Origin: Uranotaenia lowii
Taxonomy: Eukaryota > Arthropoda > Insecta > Diptera > Culicidae
Direction: 5' to 3'
Length of the DNA stretch: 64,000 bases
NCBI RefSeq assembly: GCF_029784155.1
Contig: NC_073692.1
Location: 433,605,228-433,669,227 of the forward strand
Both the position numbers and the translations under genes were made by a program. Positions 47,119 to 58,379 of this stretch are shown here, one piece after another. The notes beneath the pieces are model-generated. The model was not told the DNA's origin, did not search any database, and worked only from the letters and a program-made list of their open reading frames with translations. The first letter of the stretch is position 1, and each line of letters begins with the position of its first letter.

Positions 47119-47520
47119 TAGACTGAGTCGATTTGGGGTCATTTTTGAATTTCTCAAACCCTGGGGTCTTAAAAGTTTCGTTTTGGTCCAAAACTCATCC
47201 ATGATTTTTTGCAGAATTTTTAAGTAACGTTTACATGAGTAAATTTGAACTTTTAAGTTTGTATGGGAAAATTGAATATTTGGTACTGAGAAATCAACAT
47301 CATTTTTGTTTCTTCTGTGAAACCGAGCCAGCTGATGGTTTTTGTGCCAATTTATAAATTCTTTCAAGGAAATTTTCCGCTGAACAACTTTGTCGAATAT
47401 CATAACTTCGTATCTTTTCAGACAAAAAAGTTATAAGCTCTTTAACAGGTGTATGTCTTTTGGCATTGATAAACAAGAAATTCAATTGACACCATTGCTG
47501 GGTGCCTAGCGAAGTATTGA
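47119..47520. repeat. One arm of a fold-back repeat family
   Basis: It starts TAGACTGAGTCGATTTGGGG and matches, in reverse complement, the right arm of the palindromic element at 51,345-51,958, and in direct orientation that element's left arm. Shared words include GTATGTCTTTTGGCATTGA. It ends at the presumed loop (GCGAAGTATTG). The second arm is absent. Confidence 0.75.
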
Positions 47521-47550
47521 AAGACCACTTTTCATGCCATTTCGTGGGGA

Positions 47551-47605
47551 ACAGCCTACTTGGTTGAACAATTCTTCTGAATCAAAGCAACCGAAACATT
47601 CCCTT
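47551..47605. repeat. Second copy of the 41.5-kb dispersed fragment
   Basis: AGCCTACTTGGTTGAACAAT and the following GAATCAAAGCAACCGAAA stretch match 41,500-41,555 with a handful of substitutions. The hairpin's second arm is missing here. Confidence 0.65.
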
Positions 47606-47719
47606 TAATTCAACCACGGTATAAGAAAAGTTAAGATACCAGTATTTCGATAGCAACTTGCTATCTTCTTCAGTGAGCATTTTCGATCGAATCGATCGAT
47701 CAATTGCTTTTATTCAGTT

Positions 47720-47985
47720 AATTTTTGTCATTTCTGTAAGTGACATTTTTGTTAGTTTTGCCATTGTTGTAATTTTTGACGTCATTTTCGTCCTTTGATT
47801 CATACGTGTATAATTGTTTTCATTGTTTGTAGCTATTTTTGTAATGTTTGGCTAGGCTATTTTGTAAATTCAGGCATTATTCTTAAATCATTTTCACCAT
47901 TCTTGTCATTTGGAAGCTTTTGATATTTTTATAATGTTTTTTTTTTCATTTTAGTCTTTTCTGTCTAATTTGTCACCTTTTTTGT
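47720..47985 (+). repeat. T-rich GTCATTTT-type tract
   Basis: Recurring TTTTTGTCATTT words, the T-rich strand on top, like the tracts at 17.6, 58.0 and 60.7 kb. Confidence 0.7.
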
Positions 47986-50900
47986 AGTTATCGGAAAAGA
48001 TATAACCCCTACCACCGCAAACTTTTTTTTCCAAAAGTTTTGATTTATTATCGAGTTTTTAGGTAAATGTTTAATGCTGATGATTTTGTCATTGCAAAGT
48101 TCAATGAAAGCGTGTATCTATTCTGTAATAAAAAAAAAAATAGGCAAGTAGATGTATCAATTTAAAACCTAAATTTCGTCTGTCATCAGTGGTAAAAATC
48201 TACTTAAATCCAAAAAGGTAATTGTTCAACATCATTCGAGGAACTTTCCTCCATACAGGGAAAAAAAACCCTTGGGATTAATCCACCTGAGGCGATGGTT
48301 TCCGATAAGATTGTGTCTGGAAACTGGCTTTACTTCAAGAAGAGTACAAAAATAAAACTGCTTATCAGCTCTTTCTAAGCTTGAAACATCGATTAGCGTA
48401 ACTAAGCATGTTTGGCGTGTAGCTTTAAAATACTAGGGGGTTTCCAACGAGAAAAAAAAACACTTTTTAACTTATTTTATGTTTTTAAACTTGTTGAATC
48501 GAACTCGACAACCACGCGACCACGTGCTCTTATCGAGTTAAGACGCAGCGCCAAGTGCATAACCCACTTGTACTCCACAAGCCTACTTAGTCGCGGCAAA
48601 TCGCGGCTGCTTAACTACAGATGCGTGAAAACGAAAACTCCAACAATGACTACGACGATGCTGATAGCCATCAAATTGCCGCCACCCCGGGGGCCTTTTT
48701 TGGGAGAAATTTTCCAATCGGGAAGTTCCATCTTTGGCGAATCATCATCGTCATCTCCATCATGTCTCGGTGAGGAGCGAATGTTCCGTACCTATACGCA
48801 CCGCACGCGGTTTTGAATCAATTTGCCTGAGCATGATGTTGTTGCTGTTTAAGGCCGGGGGCGATGAAATTGCAAACACATTTTCCCCCCTGCGCTGGGC
48901 AATAAATTTAGGTTTTGCGGCGCCCTCTCTCGCTCAAGTATTTTAGTGTGTCGTAACGCGCGCAGATCAGGTGTGAGATGCAAAACGCGCCGCTCTTTGA
49001 GTGACGAACCATTTTGACTTTCAAATTTATACATTTCCCTTTTGATTAAGCTTCAAAAGAATAGATTTCAAATGAATACCTTCAGCGTTATCGAATACCG
49101 AACTTTAATTGACTTGGTGAGGTTTTTTTTCTCTAGCTTCAAGTGCAAATTTCTTAGGAACAGTTTATTGTTCAAAATTCATTGAAGAAGATTTTGTTTA
49201 AAGATCATTGCCGTTCCCTTCACAATCAACTGATTCAACTTAAGAGCTTCTTCCCCGTGTAATAGAGAAAAATCTAACAAGCATGCCATGACCGTTAGTC
49301 CAATTCTAGTACCTAGTAGCACATCAACTAAGTTCATGGATGTCATCAGTTCTTAGTAAACAAACGCCATCGAATATCATTTTGTGTGTTAAATACTCAT
49401 TTAAAATGGTTTGTAAATATTTCAGCGTTTAGGTGTAAATTTTAATTGTTTTTTAACCTTCCAGTGAACGTATTTCCGCGAAAAGCAACTGCTGGAATTC
49501 GCATTAAGACCGGCACGAGATCGGAACAATGGTATGGTAAATGTAAACACAAACCACCTTTTGAGGAGGACCTTGTTTCCGGTGAGCGGAGCAATAATTC
49601 AATTAGGAAAACAAGCGCCAGCTTCCAGGAAGCCATTTAGGGGAGAGAGAGAGATGCAACTCCTTCTTGTGTCCCTCGCGTTGCTCTTCAGCTTAAGATC
49701 AGCATCAACGGCGACGCATGATCGTTATCTTCAATCCGTCACTCCGAGTCCTCCATTCGTGTTTTTGCGGTAAAAAAATCGGCGCGTTGGATTTCTGCTG
49801 CTGAGGTTGGTCCATCGCGCGCGGATGATGATAACCCCGTTTAGTGCGAAATTCCCAGTAAACTCTCGTTTGTTTGTTTTCATTTGGGGAATGTTTTGTG
49901 TAACTGTATTTTTTCTACTGTTCACTGCCTAAGGTAACATGTATACATAGTGTCTTGTTTTGTTTACACAGTCGACGCTACCAGGTTAGTCACAATGATT
50001 TATTCTAAGCGCACGATCGGTTAAATAAAAAAAAATCTTTCTTACAGGAAACCCAAGATTAGCACAGGGACGCTATCTGGATGGGGAAAACACTTCTCCA
50101 GAAACCATGGTTCCCAGTAAAAAAATTACTCGGCATCTAACGCGTTTTTCTCTTAGAAAATAAGCCTGATTAATCTGTAATACTTAATCATTCGAGGCAG
50201 TCAGTGTGTATTGTTCTGCTAGCTTTACAGCGAATGGGCCTCTTATCGCTAGCACTCGAACCTTGACTATGAACGAACCGTATTTCATTCTCGTCGACGT
50301 CCTCGTCGTCGTTGTTCCATTTTTCACGCTGCATTTGGTCCAACAAACAACCGACCCAACACCAAAACCAAACCAAACCCGTAGATGATGATGATGACCT
50401 TGCTTTACGTGCAAAAAAAAAACAACATCAGCCAGCGACTTTTCGTTACCTGTTACGTGTGGTTGGTGAGATTGTAGTGGCGCTTCTCTTATAATATTTT
50501 TGGCTGCATAATATAAATCAAACTTCAAGCGCCGCCAGTGCAAAGTGGATTACACTTAGGAGTATATTGTTCAGAACAACAACGGTAACAGGTCTGGGTG
50601 TTATCAGGCTTTTTTTCGTTCGATGTTTATTACGTAAAAGCTGTGAAACGAATCTACTGTGTAAATAAACATACTACACACAATAGTACTGATTCTGTGA
50701 CCGCTTTCGCAGCCACAGGTTTATTTGGCTTGAGGTCAGAAAAATTTGAAAAAAAAAAAACCTAATTTAACTCGAGAAGCCTGTTTTCAATCAGTAAAAT
50801 TAATCTGTCAATACTTCTGCATAACAACTAAGATAATTTAGTGACAAGAACAAAAGCCTGTAAGATAAAAAGGTAATGAAGACCCTTTGAATATCAAGCC

Positions 50901-51344
50901 GCATTTTCAGACGTTTACAAAAACTCTTGTGGAAACAAAAGTAGCAAGTCCGTCCCATTTGCGTTTTTTGTGAAGTTGAGAAAAACAGCAATTATTTTTT
51001 AAGAATTTTCGAATTTTCCCGCGGTTTTGATAAAAGTAATGAAAAAAACTGACTGACTGATTGACAAAAAAAATGCTTGGCATCATTGCTCATGCAAAAA
51101 AATCCTTCTTGTAAAATCCCGGGTGAGCTTTCCAGATAGCCCGGTTTTAACCGAGCTTTCCCGGATTTCAAAGAAAAAAATGGAAAATGCCCGATCAGGT
51201 CCGATCGTCTGAAAAAGCCCGGATTTTTCATAACAATTTTAGCAAAATCCAAACTTAAAACTCAAATTTAGTTCACGATATTTACGACTTTTGCGTCAAA
51301 TTTTGAGTTTAGTTGCGGTTTTTGAGTTTAAAATTTAGAAATCC
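47986..51344. other. GC-richer unique island (about 48,480-50,700) with AT-rich edges
   Basis: No repeat is recognised in the island. Overlapping ORFs on both strands (up to 134 codons) have no family resemblance. At 51,110-51,245 there are CCCGG-rich words related to the MITE family at 30,160. A role as intronic regulatory sequence is possible but not shown. Confidence 0.35.
51110..51245. repeat. Distant CCCGG-rich MITE fragment
   Basis: Contains CCCGGTTTTAACCGAG, TCCCGGATTTC and AAAGCCCGGATTTTTC, recalling the 30,160 element, but alignable termini are not evident. Confidence 0.4.
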
Positions 51345-51958
51345 AAGGCCTTCCATGATTTTTTTGCAGAATGTTTAGGTAACGTATACATGAGAAAATT
51401 TGAACCTTCTATAGGAAACTTTCCACTGAACAACTTGTCAAATACCGTAACTTCATATCTTATTAGGCAAAAAAGTTATTAGCTGTTTAACGGGGGTATG
51501 TCTTTTGGCATTGAAGAACAATAAATTCAATTGACATCCCTGCTTGTGCCTCGCGAAGTATTGCATTAAAAGTATTCATACAGTACCACGCCAGGCACCC
51601 AACAGTGATTTCAATTTAATATTTTGTTTTACAATGCCAAAAGACATGTCCCTGTTAAACAGCTAATAACTTTGTTGCCTTATAAGATACGAAGTTAAGG
51701 TATTCGACAAAGTTGTTCAACGGAAAATTTCCTTTACAGAATTTATAAATTGGCACAAAAACCATAAAAAAATGATGCTGATTTTTCAGTACAAAATAAT
51801 AAATTTCCCAAACAAACCTAGTTCAAAGTTCAAATTCACTGCTGTAAACGTTATATAAAAATTCTGCAAAAAATTATGGATGTGTTTTGAGCCAAAACGA
51901 AGCTTTTAGGACCACAGGGATTGAGAAATTCAAAAATGACCCCAAACGACTCAGTCTA
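51345..51958. repeat. Palindromic fold-back element
   Basis: The left arm (about 51,345-51,565) and right arm (about 51,590-51,958) are imperfect reverse complements; TGTCTTTTGGCATTG on the left faces CAATGCCAAAAGACATG on the right. The right arm ends with CGACTCAGTCTA, the inverse of the start of the copy at 47,119. The left arm lacks its outermost 70 or so bases. No coding capacity. Confidence 0.75.
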
Positions 51959-52439
51959 CCAGGTAATAACCTCTTTTACAAGGTTTTTCTCGGCTTAGAT
52001 TCCTTCGTGATCCTTAACTACGCACTTAATTATTCACCATTGAGTTCTCAGCATGAGAAAAAAATTGTTCATAAAAAAAATAGATAAGAGAACTTGATAT
52101 AATCAACAGTGCTCTAACTTTCACATTGATACAAAAACAGTTAAAAGTTCTCATAGATAATCCCTCATTCTGCCCACTTACTCAAAATTTAACATTGAAA
52201 ATTGAAGACCGTATGCCGTGTACTATTTACAATAATTCGGTGGACTTTGGTAACACAACTGCAAAAATAGCTCCTCCGAAAGCGGTATAAATGTGCTCTT
52301 GAGTATTATAAATTTATCGAAAATATTTTAAATTAATGCTTTCTTATTTTATGGAGCAAAATTAAGAAAATACCGATCTCGAAAAATATCTATAAGTTGT
52401 GGCAAATTTATTATTTTAGACAACTAGTTTTAATATTAA
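51959..52439. other. AT-rich spacer
   Basis: No feature recognised. It could include unrecognisable 3' sequence of the adjacent minus-strand LINE. Confidence 0.4.
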
Positions 52440-54120
52440 ATACGTATAGTTCAAATAACAGCTTCAAGTCTTTTAGACCAAACCATCGACCGAACTTCCG
52501 AGGCATACTCTGGTAACGATCTCAACTCTTTCGATACTCTTTTAAGGAATCCGAGGTTGCGATTTGCTCTGGAAATTATTTGAGAAAGGTCATTTTGGAA
52601 TCTGAAAGCACCCCGAGGTCCTTGAAAGCAACTACTCTTTCGATTTGTGTATCAGAAATATGATACGAAAACTGTATCGGATCCACTCTTTGGCTGAACA
52701 ATATTATAGCGCATTTGTTGACACTAACGCAGAGACATGGTAAATTTATCGATAAGAAAGGAGTTTGTAAGGTGAAACAGTCAGCATCAGATCTAATTTT
52801 AAAGTAAACTTTGAGATCATCTAAGTAAGACATTCTGCAATCTTGTGGGAGCAGCAAATGTACATCATTGAAAAATATTGAGAACAGCAGAGGACCTAGG
52901 TTGCTGCCTTGTGGGCCTCCAGAAAGTTGGCAAATTCGCTGGAATCACAGCTGCCTGATTTAACAGTCATTTTACTATCTGTTAGGTAGGATTTTAGTCA
53001 ACAAGAATTAAAATTTCAGTCGTTGTAGTTTGGCTAGTAAAAATCGATTATTTACTATATCAAATGCGGGTTTCAGATCTGTACCCGATCAGGAGAGCAT
53101 ATCAAAATAATAACTCAAACATATCTCACCAAGATATTTACATCTGATTCAGTTATAATTAAGTACTCTAAATTTTAGATTTTAAGTTTTTCCAATTTGA
53201 ATTATATCTTATTCTGATTGACAAACTTGAATGGGGTTGAGCTTATATTCAATGATCAAGATTTTTTTCGGATTGTCCTAAAATAAATTGATTATATCTT
53301 ATTTTGATATACGTACAACTTTTTCTGAAACACGGACATCGAAGTCAACGGCTCAAACCTTACATTAACATTACATTACAACAGGTTCATAAAATTGAAT
53401 CAAATTTTTGGGAAACCATGAATGGGGCATGGTTTTATAAAATAATGTGGTTTATTGACCTTCCACTAGAAAATTTTCTCGAAGCACTCAGATCTTGAAA
53501 AATTATAATTTTGATATAATTTGTTCTGTCCAATATCAAACTATGCTATCTGAACGAGATATAATCTTGATAGGAGCATATCAAAAACTGATATAATTTA
53601 GCTATGATCGTATAGATTTTTTGATATAATTTAAGATATTTTAACATCCTACGAGTACTGTATTATAACTCATTTAGATAGAAAAAAATAAGTATCAAAA
53701 TATCTCATTTTGATATAATTTTGTTTTTCCCTCCTGATCGGGTAAGTGTCGATCTGAAACCAATCCTCAATCGCTTTCAGGCAGGTCGAAGTAAACGGCA
53801 GAAGATTCGTAGTTGTCGAGCGTCCTGGGTCTAATGATATGTATGTTTTGACATTTGTAAGAATTGTCCTTGATATGAGTATAGCAATGAGCTAAGAATA
53901 TGCACAGAATGAGGTAACGCCTCTGTAATTCCGAACGTCTTGTTTATCTCCATTTTTAAACATTGTCCAATTCGTCCATCGTGAAGGAAACTTTGATGTC
54001 TACAGGAGATTTTTGAGTGCTTCATGGATAACTGAATCATAAATAGGATGGTTCTATGGAAGGTTTTAAGATCTTCAATCATGTTCCTCATAATAAAAGT
54101 TTGAAGAAAAAAAATCAGCT
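52440..54120 (-). mobile_element. Decayed LINE reverse transcriptase, split by a MITE
   Basis: On the minus strand, the 54,120-53,745 part carries upstream reverse transcriptase segments (FKNGDKQDVRNYRGV, then GRSTTTNLLPFTS). After the inserted MITE the reading resumes at 53,081 with DLKPAFDIVNNRFLLAKLQ, LSGGPQGSNLGPLLF, an active-site variant MSYLDDLKVYF and VVAFKDLGVLSDSKMTF. CR1/Jockey-like. Stops and frameshifts are frequent, and the 5' endonuclease and 3' end are missing. Confidence 0.8.
53084..53742. mobile_element. MITE, 659 bp, CCCGATCAGGAG termini
   Basis: Inverted ends CCCGATCAGGAG are flanked by TA on both sides (53,082-53,083 and 53,743-53,744), consistent with a Tc1/mariner-type TA target. 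The interior is AT-rich with many GATATAATTT and TATCAAAAT words on both halves. It splits a LINE reading frame, so it is younger than that LINE copy. Confidence 0.85.
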
Positions 54121-54664
54121 TAAACCTGAAGAAATTTGGTTTTCATTTTCGAGTTCATATCCAACATAGCTCCCATGAAGAAAATCATTAACATTAACAT
54201 ATTAACAACGGTTTAATGGAGAAATTATCTGGTTTATTGACAGATATCTACAGGTGTGTAGTTATTTAAAATGGCTTTTGTTCTAAAAACCCATTTTCAT
54301 TTCGGAAAATCGTTTGAGAAAACCGGCTTCTGAACGGGAAAATTTGGATTTTATTTTTAAAGAAAAAGAGCATTAACATTTTTACTACCTATAATTAATT
54401 TTTAAATCTTTTTAGTATCGTAAGTTTACAAAATTTCTTTTAATTGATCAAATCATCTCCGAAAAATGGAAAAATATGCTTAGTATATTTCCAGATACGG
54501 CAAACCCTCACAAAACATTGAAAACTGCACTCCGAGAGCACAAATCAGCATCCATATGGTTACGTTGCAAATGAGGTCGTTCATGCCAGGGCAAATGGCG
54601 CGACGACGGCGACAAGCGAAATTCTCTCCAAGGACACACACTGCGAAACAGAAGGCAAACTTAC
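54121..54664 (-). other. Start of the intron after the minus-strand exon
   Basis: This lies immediately downstream (minus strand) of the GTAAGT donor at 54,664. The sequence near the exon is GC-richer; it turns AT-rich below 54,480. Confidence 0.4.
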
Positions 54665-54746
54665 CGCATCGAAATCTGCCTCCCAAAGCTCCTTCAGGTC
54701 CCCGTCGTCGAAATCCATGTTTAGGTACTCCAGCTTGCTGCCGTTT
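54665..54746 (-). CDS. Host-gene exon with probable start codon, 18 codons before the donor
   Basis: Reading the minus strand, a pyrimidine-rich stretch and ACCAG acceptor (54,747-54,749) precede an 82-base exon. The ATG at 54,718-54,716 sits in a good insect context (CTAAACATGG), and codons run MDFDDGDLKELWEADFDA up to the phase-0 donor GCG/GTAAGT at 54,665/54,664. The peptide is strongly acidic. Upstream in the same frame the exon stays open (NGSKLEYLN), so it could instead be an internal coding exon; EYLNM would then be a YxxM-type motif of the kind bound by PI3-kinase adaptors, which is speculation. The GC content, splice signals and acidic, non-repetitive codons together support a real exon. 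I do not recognise the protein. Later exons should lie at lower coordinates, and none could be identified with confidence. Confidence 0.5.
54719..54746 (-). other. Probable 5' UTR part of the exon
   Basis: 28 bases between the ACCAG acceptor and the ATG. If the leader exon ending at 55,181 is spliced to it, the junction falls 28 bases before the start codon. Confidence 0.4.
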
Positions 54747-55180
54747 CTGGTATCCACCCACTCGAAGGGAGAAGGAAAGATTAAAATCGATCAATCTTAG
54801 CTTAGCTAGGCCGGGGTGGGTGGAATGCAACCTTTTTTTTCTTCTTTTTCGCGGACCGGTGTTGAGGAAACTACTAGTAGGGGAATCTACTTCAGTCTGC
54901 TTCTGTCACTTCTACTCCGTTTGTCGTTTTGTTTTCCGAATTACGAATCCACTAGCTCTAGTTAACTAGGCACAACACTTGTTGCCTGCCGCCGGTCTCG
55001 ATTGGGGGGCAGTTTTCTCCCTTGTTTTAGGCACTCGTTTTTTTTTTTCTTTTCTCTCTCCTTATTATCTCGATACCACTTTTCTTCGGTTTTCGATAAG
55101 CTGGTTGTTTCCACGCGCCTCGCGAGAGTACGGTGAACGAATTCGGTACGTCTCGCTTGGGAAGAAAAATCCAAACTTAC
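54747..55180 (-). other. Putative 434-base intron in the 5' UTR
   Basis: It is bounded by a GTAAGT donor (55,180 downwards) and the ACCAG acceptor next to 54,746. A tract of T and C lies before the acceptor. GT-AG rule satisfied. Confidence 0.4.
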
Positions 55181-56450
55181 TTTCAAAATGAAGTGTGGAA
55201 AATAAAACTAAACCACCACTAATTAACTCTAATTATTTTCTTTACGTTTTACTATTTTTCCTTCACTTTGCTTTATTTTCTTTTCTTTATATTTTTTTTG
55301 GTTGGTGTGTATTAAATCGCCGCACTTCGTGTTGTTACATACAGATGATGGTCTGCTTTCTGAAGCGTGTAGCGTAGTACTTCATAATTGGTAAGGCATC
55401 AGTCGGTTTAAGTTATCCCGAAAACGGTAGCGCGGCATAAATCCGCCCGATTTAAATCGTTCTTTTCTTCGTCTCGGCGTGCTCTTTCATTCAAGAAAGC
55501 ACGCTATCGATATACTCGCGTGTAATGTTGCTAACGAAATTCTCAGCGTGTCATCGAAGCAACCACTTGTTGATATGGTCCCGGTTGATTGAGAACAGTG
55601 TAGTGACGTTTTTCGAAAACGCCTCCTTTGATGAGGGAAGCAGGCTGATGTGAAAATCACGCACGAATGTCCATCGGTTGCTATGCTCCAATCTACTAAG
55701 CACGTGCTCAATTGCTTGTTTTTTTCTCTCGGTCCTAATTGATTACTTTTGCCTCGTAGAGACCGTTTGTTTTCACAAATGCACTCGAACCGGTACTTTC
55801 CCGTGAGCGTTTTGATTTTCGCTTGTATTGCAGTTTCATCCACAATCACAATTTATCACAATAATAAAAACCTGTCCGATGGATGATTCAACAACATGCA
55901 GTTGATGATGGTGTGGTATCTTGATTCAATCTCCAGTGATCTTTCCATGAACGAAGCAAAACAATAGCCGACGCCAACACTTGCACGGAAAAATTGAATA
56001 AAAGTTTAATGAACTACCCAGCACCCACCACTGAAGCTCAGCAGCAGGGAAGAAAATTAATTACACACAACAGCGCGAGGCACCCGAACACCGAACACAT
56101 ACATATTCTGCCGTTCTTTAGACGCCTCGAAGGTTGTTAAAAATCTGCCAGGTGATGTCCGTCAAATCCCCCTAACTTTGAAAATCCAAACGAACCACCA
56201 CACTACGGTTAGTCTCAGTAGGCTGTCTTCTTCAGGTTTAACACCGAACACGTTCTAGACACACCAAATTTGTAGCTTTTTCCGCTTAACCACACTTGCA
56301 TACAAATTTTTCTCGGTACAACAGAACAGCAAACCTGCCAACGACAAATGACAAGAACGCTTTCACCGGCACTTTTCAAGCTTCCGGGCCCAAATTCCGC
56401 CGGAATACTGCCACGCTTACTCGCTCGCTACTACACTATAGAAGAAGTAC
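55181..56450 (-). other. Putative non-coding leader exon and promoter region
   Basis: On the minus strand this sequence resembles a long insect 5' leader: mixed composition, an A-rich last 150 bases (AAAGAAAAGAAAATAAAGC), many short stops, then the donor AAA/GTAAGT at 55,181/55,180. TCAGTGG at about 56,034 is an initiator-like word, but the transcription start may lie further up, to about 56,900. A 120-codon ORF (55,849-55,487) lies within and could be an upstream ORF or chance. The exon's 5' boundary is unknown. Confidence 0.35.
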
Positions 56451-56929
56451 TACTAAGTGCTCCAACTTTCAAACTTGGACTAAAATCGAGTCTGTCTTGC
56501 CTTTCTGGCTTAGGTGGTTGCGACGCGATACGCGAGAAGAAAACTTGGCTGGTTGGTTTCTTTGAGTCACACAAGCAGCAGCACCACTCAGAAACCGATG
56601 GATGGATCGGAACAGACGAACGAACGGACGGAACTTTTTCTGGAGGCCTCTCGTTGGGCAAGGGAGATTGTTGCTGTAGTATACTACTTGTGGAAAACGC
56701 TCAGGATAAACTCAGTAAGCGTGTGCGGCGTTAGTGAGCGACGCGCAAGAAATGAACGTCCCACATCGAAGCTTGAATTTCCAGCCGGCGAGCAGAAAGC
56801 AACAGGCGGTTGGCTGGCAGTGCTGCTAGTCAGGAATTTTGCTCCCTCTGCTCATTCGCTCTCTTTCTTTTCGAACGATTGATTTGGCCGCTGTTGGTCA
56901 TTAGATTTGGTTTGGTGGCCTTTCACTTG
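56451..56929. promoter_or_regulatory. GC-richer region upstream of the minus-strand gene
   Basis: Non-repetitive sequence of balanced composition directly upstream of the putative leader. No clear TATA box was found on the minus strand. It is a candidate promoter region by position only. Confidence 0.25.
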
Positions 56930-57330
56930 CAGCAACAGTCCTAAACGTAAAAGCACAACGCTTGTGAATGGGAACCGTTTTCGAATGGTTCTGACTGACG
57001 ACGACAAGCGATTGAAAACATTCTATTGTCCCGGTGCTGGCCCTGAAGTGATTGAGCTGTTGCTATACACAATTGACAAACGCTATGGAAATCCCAAATG
57101 TGATCTGATGACCACCCATCGATTGAGATGGTTCGCAGAACCAAAATCGAAATGTCTGGAAGCGCAATTTCTTACCTTGACATTGTTCTGCAGTGGGCAA
57201 ATCTAGTGGATGACTGTAAAGGAGATCCCAATGTGGTCCAAGTAGGTAAAGCCAAAATTATATACGACAAATCGAAGCAATCGAGGAAATTCAATTCCAA
57301 TCTAAGCAGCACATATTTACATTTCATACG
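56930..57330 (+). pseudogene. BEL/Pao-like gag relic
   Basis: In one frame the top strand reads a PEVIELLLYTIDKRYGNPK segment and then FAEPKSKCLEA; a one-step frame change gives DIVLQWANLVDDCKGDP. The spacing of a YG-P element, an EPK-LE element and a VQNL-like element resembles the central gag region of BEL/Pao retrotransposons. Similarity is judged from memory of the family. No LTRs, protease or reverse transcriptase are nearby, so it is at most an isolated fragment. Confidence 0.4.
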
Positions 57331-57959
57331 TTAAATGGTCGTTAAATAAAATAAACAAACAAACATATCATACATAAGTTTCTTAGAATAAAATTTAGTT
57401 CAACAAGTATTTTATCGCAAGGACTGTCAATGTAAGGAACAAAAATTACAAAAAAAAACAAATCTCAAGTTTCATGTTTGTTAACTTCCGTTATCATAAC
57501 ATTCATAATTCAAAAGAAGGAACAGATAGCGCTTCAACAAACTTTGCTAAGATCAGAACTCAACCCACCCACGGAATTTTCCCGCTGAGTGATTTGTGCT
57601 TTTTTTTCTTTTCTAGAGCATTAGAAGTATGACCAACCAAACGCGCTAGCACATGGAAAGCTTTCCGAAACACATGTTGTTGTGGGGTGGTCGGCCGGAA
57701 AGTCCATCGCATAAATTTCCAGGTTCATCGGTCCCTGCGCGCAGAGAGTGAGTGCCGGACGGAGAGCGGCCGGAATGAATGAACCCCCCGGCAATCGAAC
57801 CGGTACGTTTTGTTTACCTATTGCTAACCTGCTCTGGGACCCGTTCTGTGCAATATGAGCGAAGGGGATGGCCAAGTTTTGGTACAGTCAGAGTCAGAAA
57901 TTGACAACACTTTCAACTAACGGGGACAGTGTGTTTCACGATAACAGAAAGTATTCATC
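57331..57959. other. Spacer
   Basis: AT-rich to about 57,530 and then GC-richer to 57,880. An 84-codon minus-strand ORF (57,875-57,621) has no recognisable motif. Confidence 0.35.
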
Positions 57960-58215
57960 ATCTTTGTGATTTTATCCTTATTTTTGTCATTTCAGCATTG
58001 TGATGTTTGAAAACTTTGTCATTTTCCCACTTTTTATAACTTTTGTAATTTTTGTCATTCACCCGTTAATTTTTTTTATCTTTTATGTAATTTTTGTAAT
58101 ATTGTCATTTTGGTCGTTATTGTCTTGTCATTAACGTCATTTATGTTATTAACGTAATTTTTGTCATTATGCCATTGTCTTATATGCCACTTTTGTTATT
58201 TTTTGTCATTTACAT
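57960..58215 (+). repeat. T-rich GTCATTTT-type tract
   Basis: Repeated TTTTTGTCATTT, TTTTTGTAAT and ACGTCATTTATGTTATT words, T-rich strand on top. Confidence 0.75.
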
Positions 58216-58379
58216 GCAGAGAAAAGTGGTACTACTAATATAATGAATAAAAAAAATACATTTTTGAATCAAGGTTCGAGTGTTCTTCGAATCTAAATCT
58301 TATATCTTTCATTTAAAAAAAAGCTACAGAAACGAAAGAAAATATTTTAACTTAATGTAAACAAAATTCGGATAAATGT

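Noticed and set aside
49442..49636. 64-codon minus-strand ORF starting with a signal-peptide-like hydrophobic stretch
   Set aside because: Too short, no splice signals or family resemblance, and it overlaps equally long ORFs on the other strand.
53071..53755. GGTTTCAGATC and GATCTGAAACC outside the MITE, which would lengthen its inverted repeats
   Set aside because: Both belong to the interrupted LINE reading frame (the FQID and DLKPAFD segments), so the MITE ends at CCCGATC and the extra symmetry is chance.
55487..55849. 120-codon minus-strand ORF in the putative leader exon
   Set aside because: No recognisable domain or biased composition; kept only as a possible upstream ORF.
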